A stretch of DNA of 64,000 nucleotides from Arion vulgaris (GCA_020796225.1 CM036755.1:78253772-78317771), one strand, 5' to 3'; numbered from the stretch's first letter, positions 52,545 to 63,995 are shown. Numbers and translations: made by a program. Notes: generated by a model not told the origin, from the sequence alone.

Positions 52545-52735
52545 TATCTGCATAGACAATTATAAATCGTTGCCCTTTGTTGCTTGATGCAAACCTCTTT
52601 ACCTTTCCATCTACTGATTTCCATACGTTCGATCGGAGGGCGAACAATTGTCCACATTTCAACCCAGTATAGGATGTAGTAATTATCTCTACACATTTCT
52701 TCTATTTCTCGTAAGTACTTGCATCTCATGGCCAT
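52545..52735 (-). pseudogene. Possible IS630/Tc1-type transposase fragment
   Basis: The minus strand encodes KYLREIEEMCRDNYYILYWV. This resembles KYLRQIRERRRQGYDIVYLD around the first catalytic Asp of the element at 5.64-7.79 kb. The Asp itself is not kept (WVEMW). Weak evidence from one aligned stretch. Confidence 0.3.
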
Positions 52736-52754
52736 TATATAATAATAAATAATA

Positions 52755-53030
52755 ATTCCTCTCGTACCGTTATACGTTACATAGGGCCTGTAGTAATTTC
52801 TTCATACCGCTCTATCCTGGCAACTCGCTCAATCTCCTCCATGGAACTGAGACCGATATTTATTGCCTCTCTCAGCAAAGTTCGTTTCAGGGTCTCCTTA
52901 GGTCGTCCTCTCTTTCTTGAACCCTTTGCATCCCACTCCAATGCATGTTTTGATATTCGTTGATCATTTCACCTCAATGTGTGCCCAACATATCTCCATA
53001 TTCTCTTTTTTTATAATAGTTGTCACTATA
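52755..53030 (-). pseudogene. LINE ORF2 3' end, sister of 29.50-29.79 kb
   Basis: Shares TCTCGTACCGTTATACGTTAC, GTTCGTTTCAGGGTCTCCTTAGG and CAATGTGTGCCCAACATATCTCC-type blocks with 29.5 kb. No catalytic motif. Confidence 0.5.
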
Positions 53031-53240
53031 TCGACAAGTCCTTTTGTGGTCACCAGTTGGGAAAAGAAAACGTGGAAGACTTAAGACCACTCTTCGAAGA
53101 ACCATCCAACAAGAAAGTAAACTATTGGGATGTAAAACTATACAAGATCTCCAACTGCTAGCAACGAACCGCATCACCTGGAGATCTAAAACCTCTGCCC
53201 TATGTGCCGCTTTTGGCACGAAAGGAACAAACTAAACTAG
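53031..53240 (+). pseudogene. LINE ORF2 C-terminal fragment (GKRKRGR type)
   Basis: WSPVGKRKRGRLKTTLRRTI then ITWRSKTSALCAAFGTKG, a common LINE ORF2 C-terminus. Opposite to its two neighbours. Confidence 0.65.
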
Positions 53241-54115
53241 TGGTTGACCAGACATGTCTCTGATTTCATCACTTCTCCTGAATTCGTTCCATTTTATATT
53301 CATTATTTTTGCAGACATCTATTTTCAAATGCATTCAACTTGCTTTCTATATCTTTAATCATTTTCCAACTCTCGATGGCGTATGTTAGGATTGATAGAA
53401 CATTTGAATTGAAAATTCTTAATTTAGTTTTAATACTATATAACTTGCAGTTCCATATTTTATTTAGACTTTTAAAGCTGATGTTGCTTTGCCAATTCGT
53501 ATCATAATTTTTTTTTAAATCATTTCCTGTGCAATCAAAATTGCTACCTGCTCTTTATTTTATCATTTTAGACCCCAGGGTGATATCTGCATTACTTGCC
53601 ATAGGTGTCTCCATTATATTTGTTTTTTCATAGCTTATCTGCAGTCCAACTTTTGCTGCTATAGATGACAAGTTGTCTGTTTTCTTTGCATATCTTGGTT
53701 GTTTCTACTTAACAAAGCAATATCTGCAAAATCCAAATCTTCTAGTTGACTATTTTCTACCCAATCGATGCCCAGTTTCGCCCCTGCAACATTTTCGCAT
53801 CACTCAGTCAATGACCACTCCAAACAATAGCGTAGATAGAATGCAGCCTTGCTTTACTCCAGTTTCAACCATAAACCAGTCGCTGTGTCCACCATCAGTG
53901 TGAACTGCACACTGTGAACCATCATAGAGGCTCTTGATAATGTTTATTATTTTGTCTGGTATTCCATAGCATCTCAGAATATTCCACAGAGAGATTATGT
54001 GTAGACTTTCTGTGGCCCTTATATGGAGCTTATTAAAAAAATATTTCTGCCAGCCCAATATTTTCGAAAAATGAAGTCTACACTCTTTACAAATGTTCAC
54101 AACGTACATCAATAC
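53241..54115 (-). pseudogene. LINE RT fragment
   Basis: The minus strand encodes LWNILRCYGIPDKIINIIKS, then VETGVKQGCILSTLLFGVVI (53810-53870). Further left are FENRCLQK-type and SNVLSILTYAIESWK readings with many breaks. The YADD site is worn away. It is 5'-truncated near 54115. Confidence 0.7.
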
Positions 54116-54174
54116 ATCATTTTCTCTGGAGGTTTTCCTTCATTTTATTTAATCCAACACCTAAATGTCCATTT

Positions 54175-54435
54175 GAGAGCCGCTGTAGCGTAGATGTTAG
54201 TGAACTCGCTTCGCAAGGCTGGTGGTCTGGGTTCAACTCCCACAATGCGCGTAGAATTTACCCCCAACCACGACGGCTCTCAGGTCGACCCAGCCTCAAC
54301 TGGGTACCAGACATGCTCTGGGAAAGTAAAGCTGCTGACCACATCACCCATCGTGTGCCGACGGTCAGTGAAAATACAGGCCTAACACTGTATTGACCCA
54401 TATACCACGAGGTATGAAAGGGTTCCTTTACTTTA
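54175..54435 (+). mobile_element. SINE2, 14-bp TSD
   Basis: CTAAATGTCCATTT is at 54161-54174 and 54436-54449. The 261-bp SINE has the head GCTGTAGCGTAGATGTTAGTG and GGTCTGGGTTCAACTCCC. The body is CTCAGGTCGACCCAGCCTC, and the end is GTATGAAAGGGTTCCTTTAC. Confidence 0.88.
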
Positions 54436-54594
54436 CTAAATGTCCATTTACTTAATGCTAAAGCGTGCACTGTTCTCTTCTGCATGTTTGAAATGGAACG
54501 ATATAGCTTGCCACGAATAAAATATAAGATCGTACATGGTGTTATGTATTACTAAATCTTCTCTAATATTTTTCACTTCTTAAGTATGACAATT

Positions 54595-55200
54595 CATCAT
54601 CATTAAGGTGCGTATCCTTTATAGGACGTTGCTCTCTTTGCAGCACATCTGAAATTCACTCTGTCTCTAGCCAGTTCACCCACTTCGTCGATGGTCATAT
54701 TCATGGTTTCTTTAATATCTTATAGCCATCTTCTTCTTGGTCTGCATCTGCGTCCTGGGGCCCTGCCCTCTAATATTATTCTTTCAGGTCATCATGACGC
54801 TTGATGTGACCAAAGTATCTAATTTTTCTGTAAAGTATGTTGTTTATCAGCCAATTCTCTTTAACATTTAGTTCTTTCATGACATTAGTGTTCTTTCTTT
54901 TTTCTGTCCATGGTATTCGGAAGATCTTTCTGTAGCATTAAGTTTCGAAGTACTGAATTTTCGTTTTGTTTTTTGTAATGGTCCATGATTCACAACCGTC
55001 AGTAGCGACTGGGAAAATGCATGTTCTCAATATTTTAATTTTAATATTTTGCTGGTGCTTTGCCACATGTTCTTTATTGTGTTTAACTTCTTGATTGCTA
55101 TTGCCAATCTTCTTGAGATCTCTTTGAAGCAGTCACCGTTATTGTTAATTATTGAGCGCAGGTATTCGTAGCTCTCTACACATGCCAGGTACAGTTGCCA
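54595..55200 (-). pseudogene. LINE ORF2 3' end, old copy
   Basis: The minus strand gives fragments of a LINE C-terminus (for example SEYHGQKKERT near 54900 and LKRHDD-like near 54800) and ends in an ATGATGATGAATT tail at about 54593. Many breaks. Related to LINE-F in layout. Confidence 0.5.
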
Positions 55201-55659
55201 ATTACCAATATCTAAATGTATTGCAGTAATTTGACCTTAAATTTTTTTATAATTTTGCAACATGTGTCAAGGTCTAACTTTGACATAAACTAACAGCAAA
55301 TGTTGCTACATTTGTTACACAAATGTAACTGCAAAAATGTTTCACTTTCCAGATTTCCCAGCATTTCATGTGAAATTCAGTGTAGAGCAAATTGTACATG
55401 AAATAAATTGTACTTGAATGTTGTTTATGAAACTCCAATTCAACTTCCCAGACTTGTGTTGTTTTGTGTATAACCCAAAATAAGCGAAATAGTTGCCAGA
55501 TGTGCCAGAATTATTTTTTTTATCGTGAGACTACACGTTTGTATGCAAAATTTCGACAATTTGGGTAAAGAGGTTGCCGAGTTATATAATTTTATATTAC
55601 GACACACATTTCTAAACGCTTTATAATACGCAACTCAAGTGTAATTCCTAACAGGAACT
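55201..55659. other. Unassigned region
   Basis: Nothing recognised. Confidence 0.3.
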
Positions 55660-56215
55660 CATCTTGATCAAATAGTTTGTCCTGAGCCTAGCTTTGCCAC
55701 CCTAACAAACCTTAGGAATTTCTCTCATATGTCAGATGTGATGCCGCCGTCATGCTCAGATCATCAGTTACATCGTGAGTCCATCTTCTCCGCTTTCTTT
55801 CTCTTCTCCTTTTTGCCGAGTTGCCTTCTGTCATAATGAACTCTCTAAACTATCATGTTGTTTTACTTGTCCAAAATACTTCAATTTGTTTCATTCTTAG
55901 TTGTAACATCAGCCAATTTTCTTTGATTCTCTGTTCTTTCTGGACATATCTATTTGTTCTCTTCTCTGTCCATGATATAAGGATGACTCTTCTGTAACAC
56001 CTATATTCAAAAGCACATATATGTTTTTCCACTGCCTTGTTAAATGTTCGTGATTCCTACCAATGATATTGCCACTGGGAACATGCTTACTCTTAGTATT
56101 CTGATATTTGTTCTATCAATTCCATTCCATACTGTTTTTAGCTGTTTAATTTTTTTAAAGGTCATGTTTGTTCTTTTAATTTCCTTCATCTCATATCCAT
56201 CTGTTGTGATAACAG
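55660..56215 (-). pseudogene. LINE-F 3' end
   Basis: Left end AAATAGTTTGTCCTGAGC and GCTTTGCCACCCTAACAAAC match LINE-F ends. On the minus strand KQLKTVWNGIDRTNIRILRV and FPVAISLVGITN stand for the thumb/C-terminal part. Degenerate. Confidence 0.7.
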
Positions 56216-56515
56216 AGACTATGAGAATATAACGTACATTTAAGAAAATGAGCGCATAGCAGATGAAAATAAAATGCAAACAAATGATGTATAATTCATG
56301 AAACATTTATTTCATAAAAATAAAGTTATTCAACGCTGTGTGACAACTGACAAGATTAAGCATAACATAAGCAGCGGTAGAAAGAAGAAAGAGCATGTTT
56401 GACATGACAGTTGGACATTCATGATCTTATATAGCGAATTAACAGCAAGATTAGTATTTGTGACAATACATGATTGTCAATGCCACTGGACATGAACATC
56501 TGCGATGATTCGAAG
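56216..56515. other. Unassigned region before the satellite
   Basis: No gene or element recognised. Confidence 0.3.
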
Positions 56516-57590
56516 GATGCAATAGTTGATGTTTGGATGCAATAGTTGATGTTATAATGCAATAGTTTCTGTTTGGATGCAATAGTTGATATTATAATGC
56601 AATAGTTGATATTATAATGCAATAGTTGATATTATGATGCAATAGTTGATACTTGGATGCAATAGTTGATATTATGATGCAATAGTTGATGTTAGGATTC
56701 AATAGTTGATGTTAGGATGCAATAGTTGATGTTATGATGCAATAGTTGATATTATGATGCAATAGTTGATATTATGATGCAATAGTTGATATTATGATGC
56801 AATAGTTGATGTTATGATGCAATAGTTGATATTTGGATGCAATAGTTGATGTTAGGATGCAATAGTTGATATTTGGATGCAATAGTTGATGTTATAATGC
56901 AATAGTTGATGTTAGGATTCAATAGTTGATGTTAGGATTCAATAGTTGATGTTAGGATTTAATAGTTGATGTTAGGATGCAATAGTTGATGTTTGGATGC
57001 AATACTTGATGTTTGGATGCAATAGTTGATGTTAGGATTCAATAGTTGATGTTAGGATGCAATAGTTGATGTTATGATGCAATAGTTGATATTATGATGC
57101 AATAGTTGATATTATGATGCAATAGTTTATATTATGATGCAATAGTTGATATTATGATGCAATAGTTGATGTTATGATGCAATAGTTGATGTTAGGATTC
57201 AATAGTTGATGTTAGGATTCAATAGTTGATGTTAGGATTTAATAGTTGATGTTAGGATGCAATAGTTGATGTTTGGATGCAATACTTGATGTTTGGATGC
57301 AATAGTTGATGTTAGGATGCAATAGTTGCTGTAATGATGCAATAGTTGATGTTATAATGCAATAGTTGATGTTAGGATGCAATAGTTGATGTTAGGATGC
57401 AATAGTTGATGTTAGGATGCAATAGTTGATGTTAGGATGCAATAGTTGCTGTAATGATGCAATAGTTGCTGTTAGGATGCAATAGTTGATGTTAGGATGC
57501 AATAGTTGCTGTTAGGATGCAATTGTTGCTGTTAGGATGCAATAGTTTCTGTTAAGATGCAATAGTTGCTGTTAGGATGCGATAGTTGAT
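56516..57590. repeat. 20-bp satellite, about 54 units, with higher-order blocks
   Basis: Unit AATAGTTGATGTTAGGATGC and variants (ATTATGATGC, GTTTGGATGC, GTTAGGATTC). A block containing the rare variants GGATTT and AATACTTGAT recurs exactly 280 bp apart (56901-57010 and 57181-57290). Confidence 0.97.
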
Positions 57591-58316
57591 GTTATATTTT
57601 GTTCTCACAAAGAAATAACTTTTTAGTGTTAATATTTTGACAATGTGCTTCACATTGAATAGTAAATTGCTGTTGAGAATATAAATATTTCAACAAAAAA
57701 TGCTTTCTTTGCTGTTTATCGATATATATCGACCACCAAAATCTTGTACTTGACAAACGATCTAGTTCTGTTTCGTTTAGATATTACATGTAAACAATTT
57801 ATAAATATAAATACAGACCAGTTTATTAATATTTATAGATACAATCACAGAACGCTCTGAAAATTGAAAACAGATTCTCATCCTGATTTGTTTGTTCTTT
57901 CATCACACATCCAACATCACAAGTCCTATTATCATATCTTCATCTTTTACTTTTTGTTCTTGTGTATGGAAGTCGCTCCCACTGTGCATCGTCTGAACTT
58001 CCAGAACGAGGTTGACTAAATATCGACAACAATTTTAAAAGTCTACTTAATTGTTTGCTTTGGAAAAAATATTTTCACGTAAATTGTATTTTGTTTTGCC
58101 CGTGTATATGTGTGTATGCGTGCGCATGCGTGTGTGCATGTTGTTGTGTGCGCGATGACACACGTAATTTTCAGTTTGTCTTGAACTTCACATAATTGAA
58201 CAGCTGAACTAAGCCACTTGGTAGATATGTTAAATTTGAAACACGGAAGTAACTTACGAAGTACTTCATGGATAATGTAGTACATGTATATTTTCTTCGT
58301 TCCACACGTTGCAACA
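57591..58316. other. Unassigned region with a TG-rich stretch
   Basis: A (TG)n-like run lies at 58100-58150. No gene recognised. Confidence 0.35.
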
Positions 58317-58324
58317 GTCTAGAC

Positions 58325-58745
58325 CAGCGTTTCTCAAAGTGGGACCTCCCCCCAGTGGGAGCTGAAGTGACCTAGGGGGGCGGTGGGTGTTCAGACGATA
58401 AGGGTTCGGTGGCTCATTAAAGAAGAAATTACTAATAAAAATGCTAAAATAAATTATTTTCGTAATTTTGCGATTGAATAATCGTTTCAAATTTGAATTC
58501 TGCATTTTAATTCATCTTATGCCCGTCTTACAAGATACATTTTAAATCAATTTTCTATTTCATTTATATAATGATTTGAAAAATGACCATGTATGACAGA
58601 AATATATATCAATTTGCTATGTCAAGAGAAAATAGAGCATGTATATATGTGGAGGAGGGGGCGTTGGCAAACTGTTATAATGTGGAGGGGCAAAGTTTAT
58701 TTTGTGCAAAGTAGGCGGTGGGCCGAAAAAGTTTGGGAATCTATG
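58325..58745. mobile_element. hAT-type MITE, 421 bp, 8-bp TSD
   Basis: GTCTAGAC is at 58317-58324 and 58746-58753. The ends are CAGCGTTTCTCAAAGTGGG and, inverted, CATAGATTCCCAAACTTTTT, close to the C-A-G-x-G-x-T-T-C-T-C-A-A-A ends of hAT elements. No transposase inside. Confidence 0.85.
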
Positions 58746-58753
58746 GTCTAGAC

Positions 58754-58937
58754 TGAGTGGCTAAACTGTGTGAGGGATGGGTGAATAAATCCAACTTGTA
58801 TATATATATGCCCAACCGCCATCCCCCGTGATTGATACTGAGCTTAGACACCTCACCAAATTGTCTCGAAGAGGAAGTGGATGGATCGACATGTCCAACT
58901 GACCAAACCATGTGTGTGTCCACTTAGAATTGGATTA
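58754..58937. other. Unassigned
   Basis: Short stretch between a MITE and SINE1, with TATATATATA near 58800. Confidence 0.3.
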
Positions 58938-58945
58938 TGTCTTTA

Positions 58946-59195
58946 GAGGGTCGCTGTGGTTAAGTACCTGCCTTGTGAGTCGAAAATCTTGGGTTCGAAT
59001 CCAGATCATGCTGTTCTGTTCACGAGTGCAACTTTTCTCAGGGACTGTAGGATTGTTGCCGGAGCTACAGAGTTCGTGCTTTGTGCTATACTCTTTCGGC
59101 AGGTGGCGTGCCATTTCTGCGGAGAGGGACAGAGCCAGATGGGGTAAAACCCGATGCAATGAACTCAATCCTTCGGCTTGAAAACCTTTTTTATC
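58946..59195 (+). mobile_element. SINE1, 8-bp TSD
   Basis: TGTCTTTA is at 58938-58945 and 59196-59203. Head GGGTCGCTGTGGTTAAGTAC (A box shortened by a deletion), B box CTTGGGTTCGAATCC, body GCCGGAGCTACAGAGTTCG and CGGCAGGTGGCGTGCC. Confidence 0.85.
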
Positions 59196-59203
59196 TGTCT
59201 TTA

Positions 59204-59374
59204 ACAATGGGGAACCAGCCGCACAAACAAGTGACCCAGGACATGAGAATACGCTGTCTCTTAAACTTTGGAACCAAATGTTGCTGGGAAGAAAGCTGTC
59301 TGAGGAATGCCAGTAATTTGGGGGGCGAGATATGGTAGTTGTCAACTGTACCAGACTATAAACAAATCGAAAAA
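59204..59374. other. Unassigned
   Basis: Nothing recognised. Confidence 0.3.
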
Positions 59375-59737
59375 TCTCAGAGGGCCACAGAGATATGGTT
59401 TTACAGAAGAATGATGAGAATCCCATGAACTGCTACAGGACTAATGTGGAGGTGCTGAATGAGGTCAAGACACAGAGAAAGCTTATCATCAATATAAGAA
59501 AGATGCAGTCATCATTTTTCGGGCATATGATGAGGAAGGGAGGTTTAGAACACATTGTGACAACTGATAAAATCAAGGAGAGACGAGACAGAGGAATACA
59601 TAATTTGGTTGTGGATAACATGATATCATGGCACGGAAGAGTGTCAACATCTGAGATGATAGTAAACACCACAGACAGATATTTGTGGAGATCCATGATC
59701 ACCTACGTCAGCCGGCACGGTACCTGATGATGATAAT
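59375..59737 (+). pseudogene. LINE-D C-terminal fragment
   Basis: MVLQKNDENPMNCYRTNVEV then QSSFFGHMMRKGGLEHIVTT and KIKERRDRG, the LINE-D C-terminus in a diverged copy, ending GGTACCTGATGATGATAAT. Confidence 0.72.
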
Positions 59738-59900
59738 CAGTGGCGGCTAGTGATCATTTTTGTTGGTGGGGCCAGACACACATTTTCGGGGAAACCACGA
59801 TATTTTGGTTAGGCTATATTTTAATTTATTAAATAATAAATACACGTTAGATATTATTTTTGGTGGGGACCATTAGCCCTTTAAAGACGAGCCGCCTCTG
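59738..59900. mobile_element. Short MITE with CAGTGGCGGCT ends
   Basis: Left end CAGTGGCGGCTAGTGATC; right end, inverted, CAGAGGCGGCTCGTCTTT. It lies in the GATGATGATAAT tail of LINE-D, so the TSD is ambiguous. No coding capacity. Superfamily not assigned. Confidence 0.65.
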
Positions 59901-60765
59901 ATGATGATGATAATGACCTGACTATAAAACAAGTGTAGCCGTCGTCCAGAAAACGTTACATTAAAGAGGAGATGTAAACCATCATCTGTTACTTAAACTA
60001 TAACTGTGATTGTATTAAATGCAGAAATACAATCAATTATATTAGAAATTACGCAACTGTAAATGTCATTCGTATCCCTTGGGCACAACTCACGGATACG
60101 TAAAAATAACTATTTGATTTTAATTAAGGCTGAAGATACACAATCTTCAATGTATACAATTCTTCGTAAAGTACTTGCAAACACTTCAAAATGCAGACAA
60201 TATAATATGTAAAACCACCATGACGTGGGAATTTATCAGATGCTCTCCTCTGTGGTTTCCACAGGAAATGTTATCGAAGAAACAGAAATAACCAATATAC
60301 TCATCTTTAAAAATGCAAATTCACCACCATCTCTATTGCACAGAAGACATTACACAACCAGCCAGCACGATTAGACCATTTTGTTTCTTATGAACTGGTG
60401 TACTGTCCTAGATATTGATAGTGATTATTGGCCTACCATCACCGCTTTCAGTGTGAAGAAAAATGAAAGTCTGTCCCAGTAGAGAGGTCATTGGAACTTC
60501 CGTAAGGAAACCTGGGAACTCTACGGAAAAATGCATTGGAAGAATTGTTAGTGAACTAGTACCAAAGTAAAATATTGGTAAATATAATGATAACATCACG
60601 AAAATCATAACAGAAGCTGCCAAATTATACACTGCTTGGGATTAGAGAAAATAATATAAATTTGTCTGAAGTGCACATTAAACAAGAAGCGAAAGACAAG
60701 AGTTCTCGCAGAACACTCGAAGAAAGTCCACACATTTGCATAAAATAATATATTTAAAAACTTTT
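59901..60765. other. Unassigned region
   Basis: One 74-codon minus-strand ORF (60632-60408) has hydrophobic segments but no recognisable family; nothing else. Confidence 0.3.
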
Positions 60766-61255
60766 ATCATCATTAAATAGCTTGTCCTGAGCAGAACTTT
60801 GCCACCCTAACAGTCCTCCGGAATTTCTCTCTCATAGGCCAGATGTACTGCCTCTGCAGCCATCATGTTCAAACCATCAGTTACATCCTGAATCCATCTT
60901 CTCCGTGGTCTTCCTCTTCTTCTCTTTGCCGGTATGCCTCCTTCCATGATGGTCTTCTCCAGCCCTTCATGTCTTTTTTATGTCCAAAATATCTCAATTT
61001 TCTCTTCTTATTTGTAGCATCAGCCAGTTTTCTTTGATTTTGAGTTCTTTCAGGATAGATATATTTGTTCTCTTCTCTGTCCAAGATATACGAAGGACTC
61101 TTTTGTAACACTTGTATTCAAAAGCACATATATGTTTTTCCACTGCTCTATTAAATGTCCATGCTTCACACCCATACGTTGCCACTGGGAATATGCATGC
61201 TCTTAGTATTCTGATCTTTGTTTTCTTATCAGTTCCGTTCCTAGAAGAAAAAAAC
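60766..61255 (-). pseudogene. LINE-F 3' part
   Basis: The minus strand encodes RACIFPVATYGCEAWTFNRA then ISWTEKRTNISILKELKIKE and KRKLRYFGHKKDMKGWRRPS. The tail is GGACAAGCTATTTAATGATGAT. Close match to 33.74-34.37 kb. Confidence 0.8.
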
Positions 61256-61505
61256 TTTAGCATAGAATAAACTTATTGTCAAACATGCGATTAAAAAAGA
61301 TAAATGGATACAAACATGTAACGACAGTAACTATCAAAGGGGTAGAGCCATTGCATGGTCGTTGCTGAGCAAGCTATCGGGTGAAAGATCAACAGCAATC
61401 CCCAAACTTGTGATGGTTGGGCGTATATTAGATTGAACTGATACAAAAACTGTATTCTATAAAAGACACTTTGCAACAGCAAATATATCTACAAGACTGA
61501 ACTGT
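61256..61505. other. Unassigned
   Basis: Nothing recognised. Confidence 0.3.
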
Positions 61506-62580
61506 CAGGATGAGAAGATCCTCACTAGGAATTCGTCAAACACCTCTCTCATTGCCTCAGCAGGTGGAACAGACACCGGAGCATGTCCAGCAAGGCTGTC
61601 CTTTTCTGGGTGAGCTGAGAAGCAGCATGTGGCCTCACCCAGTCGACTAAAAACTAAGCTTTGGTGAAGACCTGACAGACCTGAAGATGACTGCCCAGTT
61701 TGTGGGCACAGTAAACTAAACATAACCAGAGATCGTTGAAGAGACGACAGATCTGAAGATGACTGCCAGTTTGTGGACCACAGTAAACCAGACGCATAAC
61801 AGAGATCGTTGAAGAAGGAACCTGAAAACAGAGACTCTGGGAAAGATGACTGCAACCGAGTCTTGAGGAATGACCAGTGTCCCGGGGCAGTAAACTAGAC
61901 GCATAACCAGAGATCGTTGAAGAAGGAAACCTGACAGATCTGAAGATGACTGCCCAGTTTGTGGACAACAGTAAACTAGACGCAGAACTAGAGATCGTTG
62001 AAGAAGGAAACCTGACAGATCTGAAGATGACTGCCCAGTTTGTAGACCACAGTAAACTAGACGCATAACTAGAGATCGTTGAAGAAGGAAATCTGACAGA
62101 CCTGAAGATGACTGCCCAGTTTGTGGACCACAGTAAACTAGACGCATAACCAGAGATCGTTGAAGAAGGAAACCTGACAGATCTGAAGATGACTGCCCAG
62201 TTTGTAGACCACAGTAAACTAGACGCATAACCAGAGATCGTTGAAGAAGGAAACCTGACAGACGTGAAGATGACTGCCCAGTTTGTAGACCACAGTAAAC
62301 TAGACGCATAACTAGAGATCGTTGAAGAAGGAAACCTGACAGACCTGAAGATGACTGCCCAGTTTGTGGACCACAGTAAACTAGACGCATAACTAGAGAT
62401 CGTTGAAGAAGGAAATCTGACAGATCTGAAGATGACTGCCCAGTTTGTGGACCACAGTAAACTAGAGCATAACAGAGATCGTTGAAGAAGAAACCTGACA
62501 GACCTGAAGATGACTGCCCAGTTTGTGGACCACAGTAAACTAGATGCATAACCAGAGATCGTTGAAGAAGAAGAAGCATT
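61506..62580 (+). mobile_element. LINE 3' end with 81-bp tandem amplification
   Basis: Starts in the LINE C-terminus: GGTDTGACPARLSFSG, then SRLKTKLW. It then repeats the last coding block and 3' UTR. Each regular unit reads G-N-L-T-D-L-K-M-T-A-Q-F-V-D-H-S-K-L-D-A-stop plus GAGATCGTTGAAGAA. About 11 units: 8 regular (61921-62570) and 3 diverged before them. The end is GTTGAAGAAGAAGAAG, the family tail. Confidence 0.85.
61665..62570. repeat. 81-bp tandem repeat array (about 11 units)
   Basis: Unit GCATAACCAGAGATCGTTGA...CACAGTAAACTAGAC, 81 bp. Because 81 is divisible by three and the antisense has no stop, two overlapping minus-strand frames of 328 and 294 codons are open across it (62640-61654 and 62600-61716). 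Confidence 0.93.
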
Positions 62581-62905
62581 TGTGGAGCAATGCACTCCAC
62601 AACCGTTACCGCATGTGAAATCCCCTAATATCGAAAACAAAGTTTATGCATCGTGAAAAAATAGCGCTTGACACACATGGGAGATATAATAAGATGGATA
62701 GATGAAACCCCAACTGGTAGCTAGTAGAAAATAGAAACCAAGGCGACATTTCAAACAGAATTCACGCCTACGTGATGCTATGAATCTAATAGAAAAGTGT
62801 CACTGTGAGACAAACAAATAGAAATATCGAAAAATAGCTTTCAACCAAATATGAAAAGTGGACGTTCCTCTCATTATTACCCTTAAAAAAACACGAGACT
62901 ATTAA
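62581..62905. other. Unassigned
   Basis: Nothing recognised. Confidence 0.3.
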
Positions 62906-63440
62906 GTCTCTTCAAATAGTTTGTCCCGGGCAGAACTTTGCCACCCTAATATTCCTTCGGATTTAGCTCTCATGACCTCTGCACCTGTTAGCTCAAATCA
63001 TCAGTTTTATCGTGAATCCATCTTTTCTGTGGTCTTTCTCTTCTCCTTTTTGCCGAGATTCCTCCTGTCATAACTGTATCTCTAAGCCATCGCTTTTTTA
63101 CGTGTCCAAAATACTTCAATTTTTTTCATTCTTATTTGTAGCATCTGCCAGTTTTCTTTGATTATGAGTTTTTTCTTTATATATAAATATATTGTTATTA
63201 CATTTTACAAAATATGACTGTTCTTTTAATTAATTTTTTTAATCCATTCCCTCTCTTGTTAGTAGTGAACCGAGATATTCAAAACTGTTCACATATTATA
63301 TTTTCTCTTCTTTGTTATTAAAAAAAAGTATCCTTTATCATACTTGTTTATCAGTTGTCATTATTTTTTTATTTTGTCACATTGAGATATAAATTTTGTT
63401 TTTCGTCTTTCTCTTGCACTTCCATTAGTAATTTAATTAA
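62906..63440 (-). pseudogene. LINE-F 3' end, degenerate
   Basis: AAATAGTTTGTCCCGGGCAG, CTTTGCCACCCTAATATTCC and GTAGTGAACCGAGATATTC match LINE-F at 33.7-34.3 kb. Frames are destroyed. Confidence 0.68.
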
Positions 63441-63725
63441 CAAGGAGTAATGTCGGTTTCAAATTTGCTTTAGGAAACACCGTATGCAGCTACTCAGTTT
63501 ACTGACGGGGCCTCCTGCAAAATGAGTCCGACTAGCTCAGATGGGAAAATCAATATTCCTTTTTAACGGAAACTGGATTTTATAAGTGTTTGATAGAACA
63601 CTGTAAAGTTTTCTGAAATTGTACATAATTCCACGAGTCCATGGTTTTGATGAAAAATGTGGTACTTTGATACAATTTCACTGGATACTCGAGTATTCGA
63701 CTTGACCTAGGTCACGGAACGTTAC
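63441..63725. other. Unassigned
   Basis: Nothing recognised. Confidence 0.3.
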
Positions 63726-63726
63726 T

Positions 63727-63995
63727 AGGTCAACATTGTGGCTGAGTGGTTAAGCCCTTTGCCTTGTGAGTCGAAGGTCGTGGGTTCAAATCAGAACCGC
63801 GCCGTTCTGTTCACGTGTGCAGTTTTTCCCAGAGATCCCTAGGATTGTTGCTGGAGCTACGGAGTTCGTGCTTTGTGCAATACTCTCGGCAGGTGGCTTG
63901 CCATTTCTGCGGAGAGGGACCGAGCCATATGGGGTAAAACCCGGTGCAATGATGTAAATCCTTCGGCTTTAAAACCCTTTAAACCCTTTTACTAC
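63727..63995 (+). mobile_element. SINE1, third full copy
   Basis: A box TGGCTGAGTGGTTAAGCC, B box CGTGGGTTCAAATC, body CCCTAGGATTGTTGCTGGAG and GCCATATGGGGTAAAACCCG, 3' end CCTTCGGCTTTAAAACCC. The right TSD is near or beyond the window edge. Confidence 0.82.

Noticed and set aside
56516..57590. 20-bp repeats as a CRISPR array
   Set aside because: The window is eukaryotic, units are contiguous without spacers and there are no cas genes.
61654..62640. 328- and 294-codon minus-strand ORFs as a repetitive structural protein
   Set aside because: Both frames run antisense over an 81-bp array that, on the plus strand, is plainly a LINE ORF2 end with a stop codon per unit. The openness follows from unit length and composition.
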